64,000 nt of DNA. Source: Pseudomonas marincola (GTDB taxonomy: Bacteria > Pseudomonadota > Gammaproteobacteria > Pseudomonadales > Pseudomonadaceae). The stretch lies in NCBI RefSeq assembly GCF_900116605.1, contig NZ_FPBC01000004.1:280906-344905 (forward strand), in the 5' to 3' direction. Both the position numbers and the translations under genes were made by a program. Within the stretch, counting starts at the first letter, position 1. Each line of letters starts with the position of its first letter. Of this stretch, positions 24,963 to 33,183 are shown one piece after another. The notes beneath the pieces were generated by a model, which made no database searches, was not told the DNA's origin, and worked only from the letters and a program-made list of their open reading frames with translations.

Positions 24963-26198
24963 ATGACCCTCGCCTCAGTCGTTATTGTGGGTGCCGGCCA
25001 AGCTGGCTTTCAGGTAGCCGCTTCCCTTCGTCAGGAAGGTTTCGAAGGCAGCATCAGCCTCATCGGTGATGAGCCCGGCCTGCCCTATCAGCGTCCGCCG
25101 CTGTCCAAGGCGTATCTGCTCGGCAAGATTCAGGAAACCAACCTGTTGTTTCGACCTAGCGACTTTTTCACCGCTAATCGCATCGATTTGCAGCACGATC
25201 AAGTCACCGCTATTGACCGCCAGAATCATCGTGTGGTGCTAGCATCCGGTGCGGCCCTCAAGTACGACCACTTGGTTCTGGCCACCGGTGCGCACAATCG
25301 CCCATTGCCGGTGCCTGGCGCCGATTTACCGCAAGTGTTCGGCATCAAAACCAAAGCCGACGCCGATGCCTTGGCGCCGCTGGTACGCAGCGCACGCAAT
25401 GTCGTGGTGGTGGGCGCCGGTTTTATTGGCTTGGAATTCGCAGCGGTAGCCGCGGCGCTGGGCGCCAAGGTGCACGTACTTGAACTGGGTGAGCGGCCCA
25501 TGGCTCGCGCCGTTTCGCGAGAAATGTCCGAGCTGTTCCGTCAGGCCCATGAAAACTGGGGAGTGCGCTTTGATTTCCGCCAGGGCCTGAGCAGCATCGA
25601 TAGCGACAATGGCAAGGTCGTAGCGGTGCAAACCAACGATGGCCGTAGCCTGCCAGCAGACTTAGTCGTGTTTGGCATCGGCGTTATCCCCAACGCGCAG
25701 CTGGCTACCGAAGCTGGGCTGGAGATTGAAAATGGCATTAAGGTTGACGCCAACCTGCTTACATCTGACCCGAAAATTTCTGCCTTGGGTGATGTGGCCA
25801 GCTTCCCTTGCCTGCATAACGGCGAACAACACACGCGCCTGGAATCCGTGCAAAACGCCGTCGACCAAGCGCGAGCCGTTGCCGCACGTTTGATGTGCAA
25901 GTCGGCGCCTTACAGTGCCCTGCCGTGGTTCTGGACCGACCAAGGTGACTTGAAACTGCAAATTGCCGGCCTCAGCTCTGGTTATGACAGCACCGTTATC
26001 TTGGGTGACGCCGCTGAACAAAAGATGTCGGTATTGTGTTTCCGTAATGATCGCCTAGTCGCTGTCGAGTCCTGTAACCGCATGGGTGACCACATGGCCG
26101 CGCGCAAAATCCTTACCCGTGCGCCAAAGCTAACTGCCGCTGAAGCCGCCGCCGTAGGCTTTGACCTGAAAGCGTGGGAAGCCGAAAACCGCGACTAA
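24963..26198 (+). CDS. NAD(P)H:ferredoxin reductase (FAD, putidaredoxin-reductase type)
   Basis: A 411-aa flavoprotein with FAD motif VGAGQAGFQVA at residues 9-19, the NAD(P)H motif VVGAGFIGLEFAAVAAALG at about 147-165, and the FAD-binding LGDVAS near 277. It reduces the neighbouring ferredoxin and perhaps DitA3, since no other reductase is seen in the window. The start ATG 24963 has AAGGAG 5 nt upstream. The operon ends at the hairpin 26218-26246. Confidence 0.92.
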   Translation: MTLASVVIVGAGQAGFQVAASLRQEGFEGSISLIGDEPGLPYQRPPLSKAYLLGKIQETNLLFRPSDFFTANRIDLQHDQVTAIDRQNHRVVLASGAALKYDHLVLATGAHNRPLPVPGADLPQVFGIKTKADADALAPLVRSARNVVVVGAGFIGLEFAAVAAALGAKVHVLELGERPMARAVSREMSELFRQAHENWGVRFDFRQGLSSIDSDNGKVVAVQTNDGRSLPADLVVFGIGVIPNAQLATEAGLEIENGIKVDANLLTSDPKISALGDVASFPCLHNGEQHTRLESVQNAVDQARAVAARLMCKSAPYSALPWFWTDQGDLKLQIAGLSSGYDSTVILGDAAEQKMSVLCFRNDRLVAVESCNRMGDHMAARKILTRAPKLTAAEAAAVGFDLKAWEAENRD

Positions 26199-26217
26199 AT
26201 ACCTGCGCCAACTAAGA

Positions 26218-26246
26218 CCTCAGCCCACGCACTGTTTGGGCTGAGG
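26218..26246 (+). terminator. Hairpin after the ferredoxin reductase gene
   Basis: Perfect 10-bp stem CCTCAGCCCA / TGGGCTGAGG with a 9-nt loop, 20 bp past the reductase stop. There is no T run, so it may attenuate rather than fully terminate. Confidence 0.55.
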
Positions 26247-26277
26247 CTGACTTGCGGGTTAGCAATGGAACCCTGCC

Positions 26278-27120
26278 ATGAATAAAGTTTGGTTCATTAC
26301 CGGCGCAGCCAGAGGGCTCGGCGCCGCGATTGCAAAAGCGGCGCTGACCAATGGCGATAACGTCGTGGTTAGCGGTCGTCGTATCGAGGCGTTGCAGGAA
26401 GTTTTCGCAGCCTATGGCGAGCGTGTTCTAGCGGTGCCGCTGGATGTTAGCGATGAAGCCCAAGCGCTCAGCGCGGTGCAAAGCGCCGTCGCGTGTTTCG
26501 GTCGTATCGACGTATTGGTCAATAACGCCGGCTACGGCCAGTTAGCACCGTTCGAAGACAACACCAGTCGCGACGCCGACCAGCAATTTGCCACCAATGT
26601 ATTTGGCGTGCTGAACGTTTGCCGTGCGGTACTACCCGTCATGCGTCAGCAACGAAGTGGCCGGATATTTAATATCTCGTCCATGGGTGGCATTCTGGGC
26701 ATGGGCGGCGCCGCGTTGTATTGCGCGTCGAAGTTCGCCGTAGAAGGTTTTTCTGAATCGTTGGCACTCGAAGTAGCGCAGTTCGGTATCAAGGTCACCT
26801 TGGTCGAACCCGGCGTGTTCCGTACCGATTTCCTTGACCCAAGCTCAGCAGTGTTTGGCCAGCGCGGCCTGGCGGACTATGTCAGGCTCACCGCGCAGGT
26901 CAAAAACGCATCAGCCGCTTACAACCATAAGCAAACTGGCAATCCGGCAAAGCTCGGTGAAGCCTTGGTGCTACTGGCTGCGAGTGAGTCACCTCCGCTG
27001 CGCTACTTGGCAGGCTCGGATGCGTACCAACAAGTCAACGCCAAGCTGAACAAGATGCTCAGTGACATAGAGCAATACCAGGAGCTGTCGTATTCAACCG
27101 ATATACTTAACCCCGGCTAA
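26278..27120 (+). CDS. Short-chain dehydrogenase/reductase
   Basis: A 280-aa SDR of the 'oxidoreductase' subgroup (FGxGAARG-type start: WFITGAARGLGAAIA), with NNAGYGQL at about 80 and an intact catalytic YCASK (GGAALYCASKFAVEG) near 150. The length of about 280 residues and the EPGVFRTDF segment fit the SDRs that act on larger substrates. It lies after a hairpin, convergent with the NTF2-like gene. The substrate is unknown; oxidation or reduction of a diterpenoid alcohol/ketone is possible. Confidence 0.88.
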   Translation: MNKVWFITGAARGLGAAIAKAALTNGDNVVVSGRRIEALQEVFAAYGERVLAVPLDVSDEAQALSAVQSAVACFGRIDVLVNNAGYGQLAPFEDNTSRDADQQFATNVFGVLNVCRAVLPVMRQQRSGRIFNISSMGGILGMGGAALYCASKFAVEGFSESLALEVAQFGIKVTLVEPGVFRTDFLDPSSAVFGQRGLADYVRLTAQVKNASAAYNHKQTGNPAKLGEALVLLAASESPPLRYLAGSDAYQQVNAKLNKMLSDIEQYQELSYSTDILNPG

Positions 27121-27189
27121 ACACCGCGCCGCTACCCATCTTACGTATCTCTGCAAGGCGGGTAACGATGTGCCGTGATGCTCGGCGGC

Positions 27190-27540
27190 TTACATATTGA
27201 TGAAGTAACGCACGAACAATTTGCCGTCTTCAAAGCGGTAGGTTTCGATCGTATCAATCCCGCCGTCTTGCTCACGGAACGCATTCAGGTGTTGGCACGC
27301 GGCTTCGTTAGCGTTAACGATGCATTGACGCACATCGATACGAATTTTCGGTTGCTGCTGCGCCCACATTCCCTCAAGTGTTAGCCAAGCATCGTGCTGC
27401 GGCTTACCGACGTATTCAATGCTCAATCCGTTGGGTGCAACTTGGCGATAGTGAGCAAAAAAACCCTCTTTATCACCATTGTTCCAGCACTCAACCTGGC
27501 CGTGTAAAAACTCTTCAATAACGTGTTTATCCATGCTCAT
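27190..27540 (-). CDS. SnoaL/NTF2-like protein
   Basis: A 116-aa protein with the SnoaL-like cone fold pattern: N-terminal helices (HVIEEFLHGQVECWNNGDKEGFFAHY) followed by strands ending in RFEDGKLFVRYFINM. Family members include ketosteroid-isomerase-like enzymes and polyketide cyclases, but no catalytic pair can be assigned here. It is downstream of the MFS gene with a 22-bp gap, so probably co-transcribed. The start is ATG 27540 or ATG 27534. Confidence 0.7.
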   Translation of the reverse strand: MSMDKHVIEEFLHGQVECWNNGDKEGFFAHYRQVAPNGLSIEYVGKPQHDAWLTLEGMWAQQQPKIRIDVRQCIVNANEAACQHLNAFREQDGGIDTIETYRFEDGKLFVRYFINM

Positions 27541-27562
27541 CTCACGTTCGTCCTCTGTGTAG

Positions 27563-28834
27563 TTAGGCGTTTTTTATGGGTTGCGGGGATGGCTGTGTGA
27601 GCCGCTGCCGGGCGAAAAATACTCGCTCCATATTGAGCCACAGCAAAATTGCCGGTCCGATAATGGCGCAGCACAAACAGCAGATCAGTACAGCTGAATA
27701 GCTACCGTTAATGTCGTACAAATAACCAAAAAACATGGGCATAAGCCCAGAAACAATGGTGATCAAGCACAGATGCAGGCCGAAGATCCTGGCGTAATCC
27801 TTGAGGCCGAAATAACGCGCCATTAAGAAAGCCGCCAAATCAAACTCAGCCCCAGCGCTGGCGCCAATACACAACGTCGCCAGCACTAGCAGCGCGGTAC
27901 TGTGCATACCGGCGAACAAAAAAATCAGGCAACCCAGTGCCGGCAGGACCAAGCTCACAGCGGCCACCAACGAAGGCGAGTAACGGTCCAGTAGATATCC
28001 CACCAGCAAGCGCCCACAGATGATCGAAATTCCGAAAGAGCTAAATATTTGAGCCGCAGCTTGGGCCGTTAAACCCTTGCTTTGCAGCATCGGCACTATA
28101 TTGGTGACCATTCCGACCGTGAGTGACACTGATAAGATCAGCGCCATGTTAAAGCCCCAGTACAACCAAGAATGCACAGCCTGCTTAAAGGTGAATCCGC
28201 TGGCTTGTGCAAGCGTTTGCTTGGTCTGCGCATCACGCTCTATGGTTTCGCCAGGAAGGCGCAGCCACAATAAAGAAAGCGGCAAGGTGAAAACCAGCGG
28301 CATGACACCTAGGGCAATAAAGCCGGCTTGCCAGCCATAGGCTGCGATTAACTGCGATAGCAATGGCGGCAGCAGCATGGCCATCAACCCTGTTCCGCAT
28401 AGAATCACCGCCAAGGCTAAGCCGCGATTGCGTTCGAACCAGAGATTGACAAGTTGCGTCCAGGTAATCGCAATGGTGCCGGCACAAACGATTGGCATCA
28501 TGAAAAAGGCAAAATACAGCCAGCCAATCGACCCCTGAATCTGAGTAATTGCGAAATACCCTGTTATCTGCAGCCCAATGGAGGCTATAGCCACCCGGCG
28601 CAAACCGAAATGTCGATAGAGCCAGCCAACCACCTGGGTGGATATCGCCACCCCAGCAAACAGAAAGGTAATCGAAGCTTGTAACTCGCCACGGCTCCAG
28701 CCGAAGGCTTGCTCAAGCGGCACTACCAGCGTGCCAAAGGCATACAGTAGAGCGGCCGAGATACTCGTAGAAATACCGACAAGGCCCAGCACTACAACGC
28801 GCCAACCGCGTTTGAACTCAGCTGAATCAGCCAT
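27563..28834 (-). CDS. MFS transporter, paralogue of the 23.3-kb permease
   Basis: A 423-aa MFS protein with AALLYAFGTLVVPLEQAFGW and SRGELQASITFLF near the N terminus, almost identical in layout to the protein at 23331-24593. It has 12 predicted membrane segments and a C-terminal cytoplasmic tail (RQRLTQPSPQPIKNA). Export or import of pathway compounds is inferred. It follows the SDR gene with a 5-bp gap. Confidence 0.85.
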   Translation of the reverse strand: MADSAEFKRGWRVVVLGLVGISTSISAALLYAFGTLVVPLEQAFGWSRGELQASITFLFAGVAISTQVVGWLYRHFGLRRVAIASIGLQITGYFAITQIQGSIGWLYFAFFMMPIVCAGTIAITWTQLVNLWFERNRGLALAVILCGTGLMAMLLPPLLSQLIAAYGWQAGFIALGVMPLVFTLPLSLLWLRLPGETIERDAQTKQTLAQASGFTFKQAVHSWLYWGFNMALILSVSLTVGMVTNIVPMLQSKGLTAQAAAQIFSSFGISIICGRLLVGYLLDRYSPSLVAAVSLVLPALGCLIFLFAGMHSTALLVLATLCIGASAGAEFDLAAFLMARYFGLKDYARIFGLHLCLITIVSGLMPMFFGYLYDINGSYSAVLICCLCCAIIGPAILLWLNMERVFFARQRLTQPSPQPIKNA

Positions 28835-28839
28835 GATTA

Positions 28840-29625
28840 TTAGCCCTTGAGAATATCTTCTACCTTGGGCATCGCCACCATCGTGGCGCCGCCGTCCACC
28901 AACAACGAGGTGCCAGTGATATAAGACGCTTGGTTGCTGGTTAAAAACAGTACTGCATTGGCAATATCGGCTGATTCGCCCAAGCGTCCTACCGGGAAGT
29001 TTTCGGCCAATTTATGCGCCAGGTCGCCGCCTAGAGTTTCGAACATATGATCAGTACCGATTAGCCCCGGCTCAACCACGTTGACTAGGATGTTCATCAC
29101 CCCAAACTCCACAGCCAAACCACGAGCGAAGGCATTCATAAAGGCTTTGCTTGCGCTGTAGGCAATTAAACGCGGGGTGTATTTGCGATTGGCCTCGCCT
29201 GATGAGATAAAAATCAAACGGCCCTTGTCCACAGCCTTTGACAAATAAGGTGCGCTGTCTTTAGCCAGCCAGAACAACGACTGTATGTTGCTGCGCACGA
29301 TGTGATCGAAGGTGTCGTCTGGCATCTCCGCCATAAGCCCATGGCTGGTATCTGCGGCGCAGTGCACAACAACATCCAAGCCCCCAAAGCGCTCTACAGC
29401 GCCCTGCACCATCGAACTAATCGCTTCACGGTCGGCAATATCGCCACCCACAAGGCACGCCTGCGCGCCGAGCGCTTGAATCTGCTCTACCGTTTGTTCG
29501 CCGTATTTAGCCGTGCGTGCGGAAACCACGATCTTGGCCCCCTCACGTGCATATGCCAGCGCAATAACGCGGCCCATGCCTCTGCCGGCGCCGGTAATCA
29601 GTACCACTTTGTCGCGAAAGCTCAT
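28840..29625 (-). CDS. Short-chain dehydrogenase/reductase
   Basis: A 261-aa classical SDR: TGAGRGMGRVIALA (about 11-24), VHCAADTSH in the NNAG position and catalytic YSASK (LIAYSASKAFMNA, about 155-159), with a typical C-terminal GTSLLVDGGATM. The Asn of NNAG is replaced (HCAA), which is tolerated in many SDRs. It follows the 343-aa unknown gene, in a cluster with P450 and MFS genes, so it likely oxidises an alcohol made by the P450. Confidence 0.87.
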   Translation of the reverse strand: MSFRDKVVLITGAGRGMGRVIALAYAREGAKIVVSARTAKYGEQTVEQIQALGAQACLVGGDIADREAISSMVQGAVERFGGLDVVVHCAADTSHGLMAEMPDDTFDHIVRSNIQSLFWLAKDSAPYLSKAVDKGRLIFISSGEANRKYTPRLIAYSASKAFMNAFARGLAVEFGVMNILVNVVEPGLIGTDHMFETLGGDLAHKLAENFPVGRLGESADIANAVLFLTSNQASYITGTSLLVDGGATMVAMPKVEDILKG

Positions 29626-29664
29626 CGTGCGTCCTTATTATTGTTATGAACTCGGGTGCATGGC

Positions 29665-29695
29665 TGTACCCAGCCACTGATTGCGGCTAGGTACA
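29665..29695 (-). terminator. Hairpin between the 343-aa gene and the SDR gene
   Basis: Arms TGTACCCAGCC and GGCTAGGTACA pair at 10 of 11 positions around a 9-nt loop. With the SDR gene downstream it may reduce read-through from the P450 unit. Confidence 0.4.
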
Positions 29696-29705
29696 ACTAG
29701 CGGCT

Positions 29706-30737
29706 CTAGAGGTCTTTGCCAGGAACGTTGCGTGCGGAACCGTTACGCCGATCGGACTCACCCCAACCCAGCCAATGCGATGGCTCGCGAGTATCACCCA
29801 CACGACGCCAGCGCCCTTCTTGCTGCGCGGTAATCGGGAAGCCGCCAACAAAGTCGATCATCTCGCCCTTCTCATCCGGCAAGAACTCCCACTGCTCCTT
29901 GCCTTCCAGCACGATCTTGGCGGACTTGAGGAAGTAACTCCCATCCTTGTGCTCCGTTTGCCCTTCGATGTCGGTAGTTACCCGTACTTCGCCTTTTTCA
30001 TTGTTGAAAATGGCATAACCCAAGTGGTCGTGGCCGACCATAAAGGAGCCGGTGTCCCACGTTCCGTCCTTGTAAACGGTAACAAACGACCACCAGATCA
30101 CGTGCTTGTTGTTATTGACCACTAGATCTTTTTTGAAGTGGATAGCGCCGCCTTCAGCCATGTAAAACTGATCCAACGCCATAGCGCCTTTAACCGGGCG
30201 ACCTTCGCAAACGCCTGCAATACTCCACAGTTGCGAAACGTAAAACGTACCCCACTCCACGCCAGGCAAATACCACTGCAAACCCGGGCCGAGCAGTTGG
30301 CCTTCGAGATGGAACAGACCTTCTTCTTTCCAGGTTAGGCGCTCGCTGTTAGCGGTAATTTCCCAACCGTTGCCCGCTTCGCCCGGCTGATTAGTCCAGC
30401 GCACGGTGTCGCCTTCCAGCGTTTGCACGGGCATTGGCGTCAGCGCTTGCTTGGCCATTTTCGCGAAATCCATGCGCAGATTGACGTTGTCGACATGGTT
30501 ATTGAGGTAGAAAAATTTAGTCGGGTTTGGTGTACCGTTAGGTGCCATCAGCGAGCGCACGAACGAATAAATATTGCCCTCTTCATCGCGCACCGAACCA
30601 AACGGCGAACTCTTGCTCAACTGCAAACCAAAAAAGTTGCGCTCGCCCGCCATAGCGGCGCCGGTAACTTTGTGCGGGCCGACCAATTGCTGGAAGCCGA
30701 AATCACCGCGCTCTGGAATAGTTTTGAACGTTCTCAT
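29706..30737 (-). CDS. Uncharacterised 343-aa protein encoded with a P450
   Basis: I do not recognise this family with certainty. It is soluble (no signal peptide or membrane segment) and rich in Trp and aromatic residues, with beta-type patterns (for example IHFKKDLVVNNNKHVIWWSF and GDSYFLKSAKIV-like strands), reminiscent of lipocalin-like or CrtC/AttH-like proteins that bind hydrophobic ligands. ATG 30737 has GAGGG upstream and is preferred to the longer frame. The gene lies 48 bp after the second P450 gene and probably acts with it. Function is open. Confidence 0.75.
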   Translation of the reverse strand: MRTFKTIPERGDFGFQQLVGPHKVTGAAMAGERNFFGLQLSKSSPFGSVRDEEGNIYSFVRSLMAPNGTPNPTKFFYLNNHVDNVNLRMDFAKMAKQALTPMPVQTLEGDTVRWTNQPGEAGNGWEITANSERLTWKEEGLFHLEGQLLGPGLQWYLPGVEWGTFYVSQLWSIAGVCEGRPVKGAMALDQFYMAEGGAIHFKKDLVVNNNKHVIWWSFVTVYKDGTWDTGSFMVGHDHLGYAIFNNEKGEVRVTTDIEGQTEHKDGSYFLKSAKIVLEGKEQWEFLPDEKGEMIDFVGGFPITAQQEGRWRRVGDTREPSHWLGWGESDRRNGSARNVPGKDL

Positions 30738-30785
30738 ACTGCCCTCTTTTGTTATTGGTAGGCGCAAAGATCAAATACGTGAGGC

Positions 30786-32063
30786 TTAGTCCCAGATCAC
30801 CGGCAGAGTCGATACGCCGCGCAATTGGGCACCAGCAATTTTCGGTACTGGCAAGCTTGGGTCCAGACGCAGATTGGGCAGCAAGTCAAGAATGGCGTTA
30901 ATCGCGCAACTGATTTCAACCTTGGCAACAAATTGGCCAATGCACATATGCGGGCCAAACCCAAAGCCGAAAGAAGGCTTTGGCTTACGGTCGATATCGA
31001 ACACATCTGGGTTTTCAAACGCGTCCTCATCACGGTTAGCCGACACCACCATGCATTGAACGAATGAGCCCTTAGGGATCGTCACGCCATGAAATTCAAC
31101 TTCTTTGGCGGTTTCACGCACTTTGAAAGTGGCAACTGGTTCAAGACGTGTGGTTTCGTCCATCAGCTTGCTAATCAGCGAACGATCAGCTTTAACCCGC
31201 TCAAGTAACCCTGGCGTGGTTAGCAGTAAGGTCATGACCGAGCCGAACATGCGCGTGGTGGTTTCACCGGCAGCGGGTAGCAATGAACGGGTAAACGTGA
31301 TGACCTCGTGATCATCCAGCGTGCGGCCTTCATATTCGGCACGCAGCAAACGACCGACAACATCGTCGCCCTGACTACCCTCTGCACGGCGCTTGACCAC
31401 CACTTCGGCCAGCGCGTCATACAAGCCTTTAACTGCAAGACCAGCCTGACGGCGAGCTTCATCCATTTTGCTCGGATCAATTTGGTTACCACCGACAATT
31501 GCCAGTGCCCAAGCTGCGTATTGTTTGTATTTAGAGGAATCGTCCGAGGGAAACCCCATCAGCGCGTACATAACCCGAATCGGCAGCTCCAAACCGAACT
31601 TCATCAGATCGGCTTTCTTCGCCGCCAACATTGGCTGGATATAATCGTCGCGAATAATTTGGTCAATTTCAGGACGCCATTTATTCACGGTTTCCGGCAT
31701 GAAAGCGGGTTGCAACAAAGCGCGCACTTTACGGTGCTCGTCGCCATCCATAGCCAAAATAATCAGGCCATCGAAAAAAGCACCGAGGCCTTCAGCAATA
31801 AATCCGCTAGTGAAAGTGGCGCCATCGCGCAGAACGGCCATTACATCTTGATACTTGAACAATGCGTAAGTTGGACGTGTCCCCTGTTGGATCCCAGCAT
31901 TAGTGGGCACACCGAACTGAGTGATAAAGTCGCCTTCATAGATAGGTGACTTCAGACGTTGTTCGCGACATACCTCATGTATATCCAAGTCTGTGCCGCG
32001 GTACATTTCAGATACTGTGGAATAAGCGGTTGCCAAATCCAGTGCTGCGTTTTCGTTGCTCAT
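30786..32063 (-). CDS. Cytochrome P450, paralogue of DitQ
   Basis: A 425-aa P450 aligned without gaps in length to DitQ: haem cysteine at about 374 (FGFGPHMCIGQFVAKVE), ExxR E303 (DETTRLEP) and I-helix AGETTTR at about 265, with the canonical Gly that DitQ lacks. Long blocks are shared, such as FTSGFIAEGLGAFFDGLI. It may hydroxylate another position or another diterpenoid. The Burkholderia xenovorans LB400 cluster also carries two P450s (DitQ and DitU, as I recall), so this could be DitU, but I cannot confirm that. The start ATG 32063 has GGGAG upstream. Confidence 0.93.
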   Translation of the reverse strand: MSNENAALDLATAYSTVSEMYRGTDLDIHEVCREQRLKSPIYEGDFITQFGVPTNAGIQQGTRPTYALFKYQDVMAVLRDGATFTSGFIAEGLGAFFDGLIILAMDGDEHRKVRALLQPAFMPETVNKWRPEIDQIIRDDYIQPMLAAKKADLMKFGLELPIRVMYALMGFPSDDSSKYKQYAAWALAIVGGNQIDPSKMDEARRQAGLAVKGLYDALAEVVVKRRAEGSQGDDVVGRLLRAEYEGRTLDDHEVITFTRSLLPAAGETTTRMFGSVMTLLLTTPGLLERVKADRSLISKLMDETTRLEPVATFKVRETAKEVEFHGVTIPKGSFVQCMVVSANRDEDAFENPDVFDIDRKPKPSFGFGFGPHMCIGQFVAKVEISCAINAILDLLPNLRLDPSLPVPKIAGAQLRGVSTLPVIWD

Positions 32064-32431
32064 CAGGACTCCCTATTGTTAACTATCCGCTGCACGCTGA
32101 CACGGGTTGCCCGCAGCAATTTTGGATACCAAGGAGACCCGCGATAACACATCGCAATAGCTGTAACGGTGTCGAAAACCAAGGGCTAGCAAAGCGCAGG
32201 CATGGCATCGACGAGTCTCTTGTTTTTATTACTCAGCGCAGCAAGAATGGCCGGTAAGCGCCGCCTACTCTTGAGCTATTACCAGCCCGGCAGGTGTGAT
32301 CAACCCCCTGCTGAGCCAGTCAACCGATGGTAAGCGCTAGCGCCTTGAGCGGTACTTCGTTTCGTTTGACTCAGGGTCAAACGAAGGCCCAAATAAAGTG
32401 CGTCAAGCTATGAGTTACGCGGTCTGCAGGC
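32064..32431. other. Intergenic region between the P450 and TetR genes
   Basis: About 370 bp of divergent promoter region. The left two-thirds hold nothing I can name. The right third contains the perfect inverted repeat annotated at 32361-32385. No copy of the TGAACA-N13-TGTTCA dyad is visible here, unlike several other promoters in the window. Confidence 0.5.
32361..32385. promoter_or_regulatory. Perfect inverted repeat, probable TetR operator
   Basis: TTCGTTTGAC and GTCAAACGAA flank a 5-bp centre (TCAGG). The 10-bp arms are perfect. It lies 47-71 bp upstream of the TetR gene start, the usual place for autoregulation, and could also repress the divergent P450 gene. Confidence 0.6.
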
Positions 32432-33103
32432 ATGAGGCATGAGGAGCACAAAGTGGCGATCAAAGGTAAAACCGCTGAAGGTGGCGAGCAAAGTAAACGC
32501 CACACCATTAACCGCCTGCTGGCAGCTGCTCGTGTGGAGTTCGCGAGCAAAGGTTTGGCTGGCGCACGCGTGGAAGAAATCGCGCGCGAAGCTGGGGTTA
32601 CCAAGCAGTTGGTCTATCACTACTACGGCTCCAAAGAAGGTATCTTCATCGCAGTACTGGATGAGTCTTCGGACAACATCATGTCCGAACTGGTGAACCT
32701 CAATGTCGAACAGCTGCCGCCTGTCCAAGCTATGCGCACAGTGCTTAATCACTTCTTTGACCAATACCGATTTGACCCCTTTCTTGGCAGCTTGGCCCTA
32801 GAGGGCATCCGCTACCACGATGCTAATGTCACGCCTCGTAATCGCTTCCTCGAACTGGCACCGGCGTTAATTGCCAAGCTTGACTCTATCTTGCTGCGCG
32901 GCGCGGCTTGTGGTGATTTTCGAGCCGATGTCAACCCACGCTTGTTCTTGGCCAGCGCCTCGTTGATAACCACCGGCTGGTTCACTAATCGCTACTCGAT
33001 GTCGGCCTTAGCGGGCCTAGACACCGACTCAGAAGAAGGCATCGGGACATGGCGCCAGTACTCGGCTGATTTCGTTCTGGCGAGCATTTCCCTAGGCGCA
33101 TAA
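32432..33103 (+). CDS. TetR-family regulator
   Basis: A 223-aa TetR/AcrR protein with helix-turn-helix ARVEEIAREAGVTKQLVYHYYGSKEGIF at about residues 42-72 and a TetR_C-type ligand domain. The start could be ATG 32432 or GTG 32453; GTG has a strong GAGGAG 7 nt upstream. It is divergent from the second P450 operon with a perfect inverted repeat between them, so it probably represses itself and that operon. It ends at a bidirectional hairpin. Confidence 0.87.
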   Translation: MRHEEHKVAIKGKTAEGGEQSKRHTINRLLAAARVEFASKGLAGARVEEIAREAGVTKQLVYHYYGSKEGIFIAVLDESSDNIMSELVNLNVEQLPPVQAMRTVLNHFFDQYRFDPFLGSLALEGIRYHDANVTPRNRFLELAPALIAKLDSILLRGAACGDFRADVNPRLFLASASLITTGWFTNRYSMSALAGLDTDSEEGIGTWRQYSADFVLASISLGA

Positions 33104-33107
33104 AAAA

Positions 33108-33134
33108 CGCTGGCAGTTGTTAACACTGCCAGCG
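33108..33134. terminator. Bidirectional terminator hairpin
   Basis: Perfect 10-bp stem CGCTGGCAGT / ACTGCCAGCG, 7-nt loop, with an A run on the left that becomes a T run for the minus-strand transcript. It separates the convergent TetR and FAD oxidoreductase genes and ends the long minus-strand operon. Confidence 0.8.
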
Positions 33135-33183
33135 TCATATCAAGCGCTGCGGCGCGCAATAGGCCGCAGTTAATGTGTATCAC

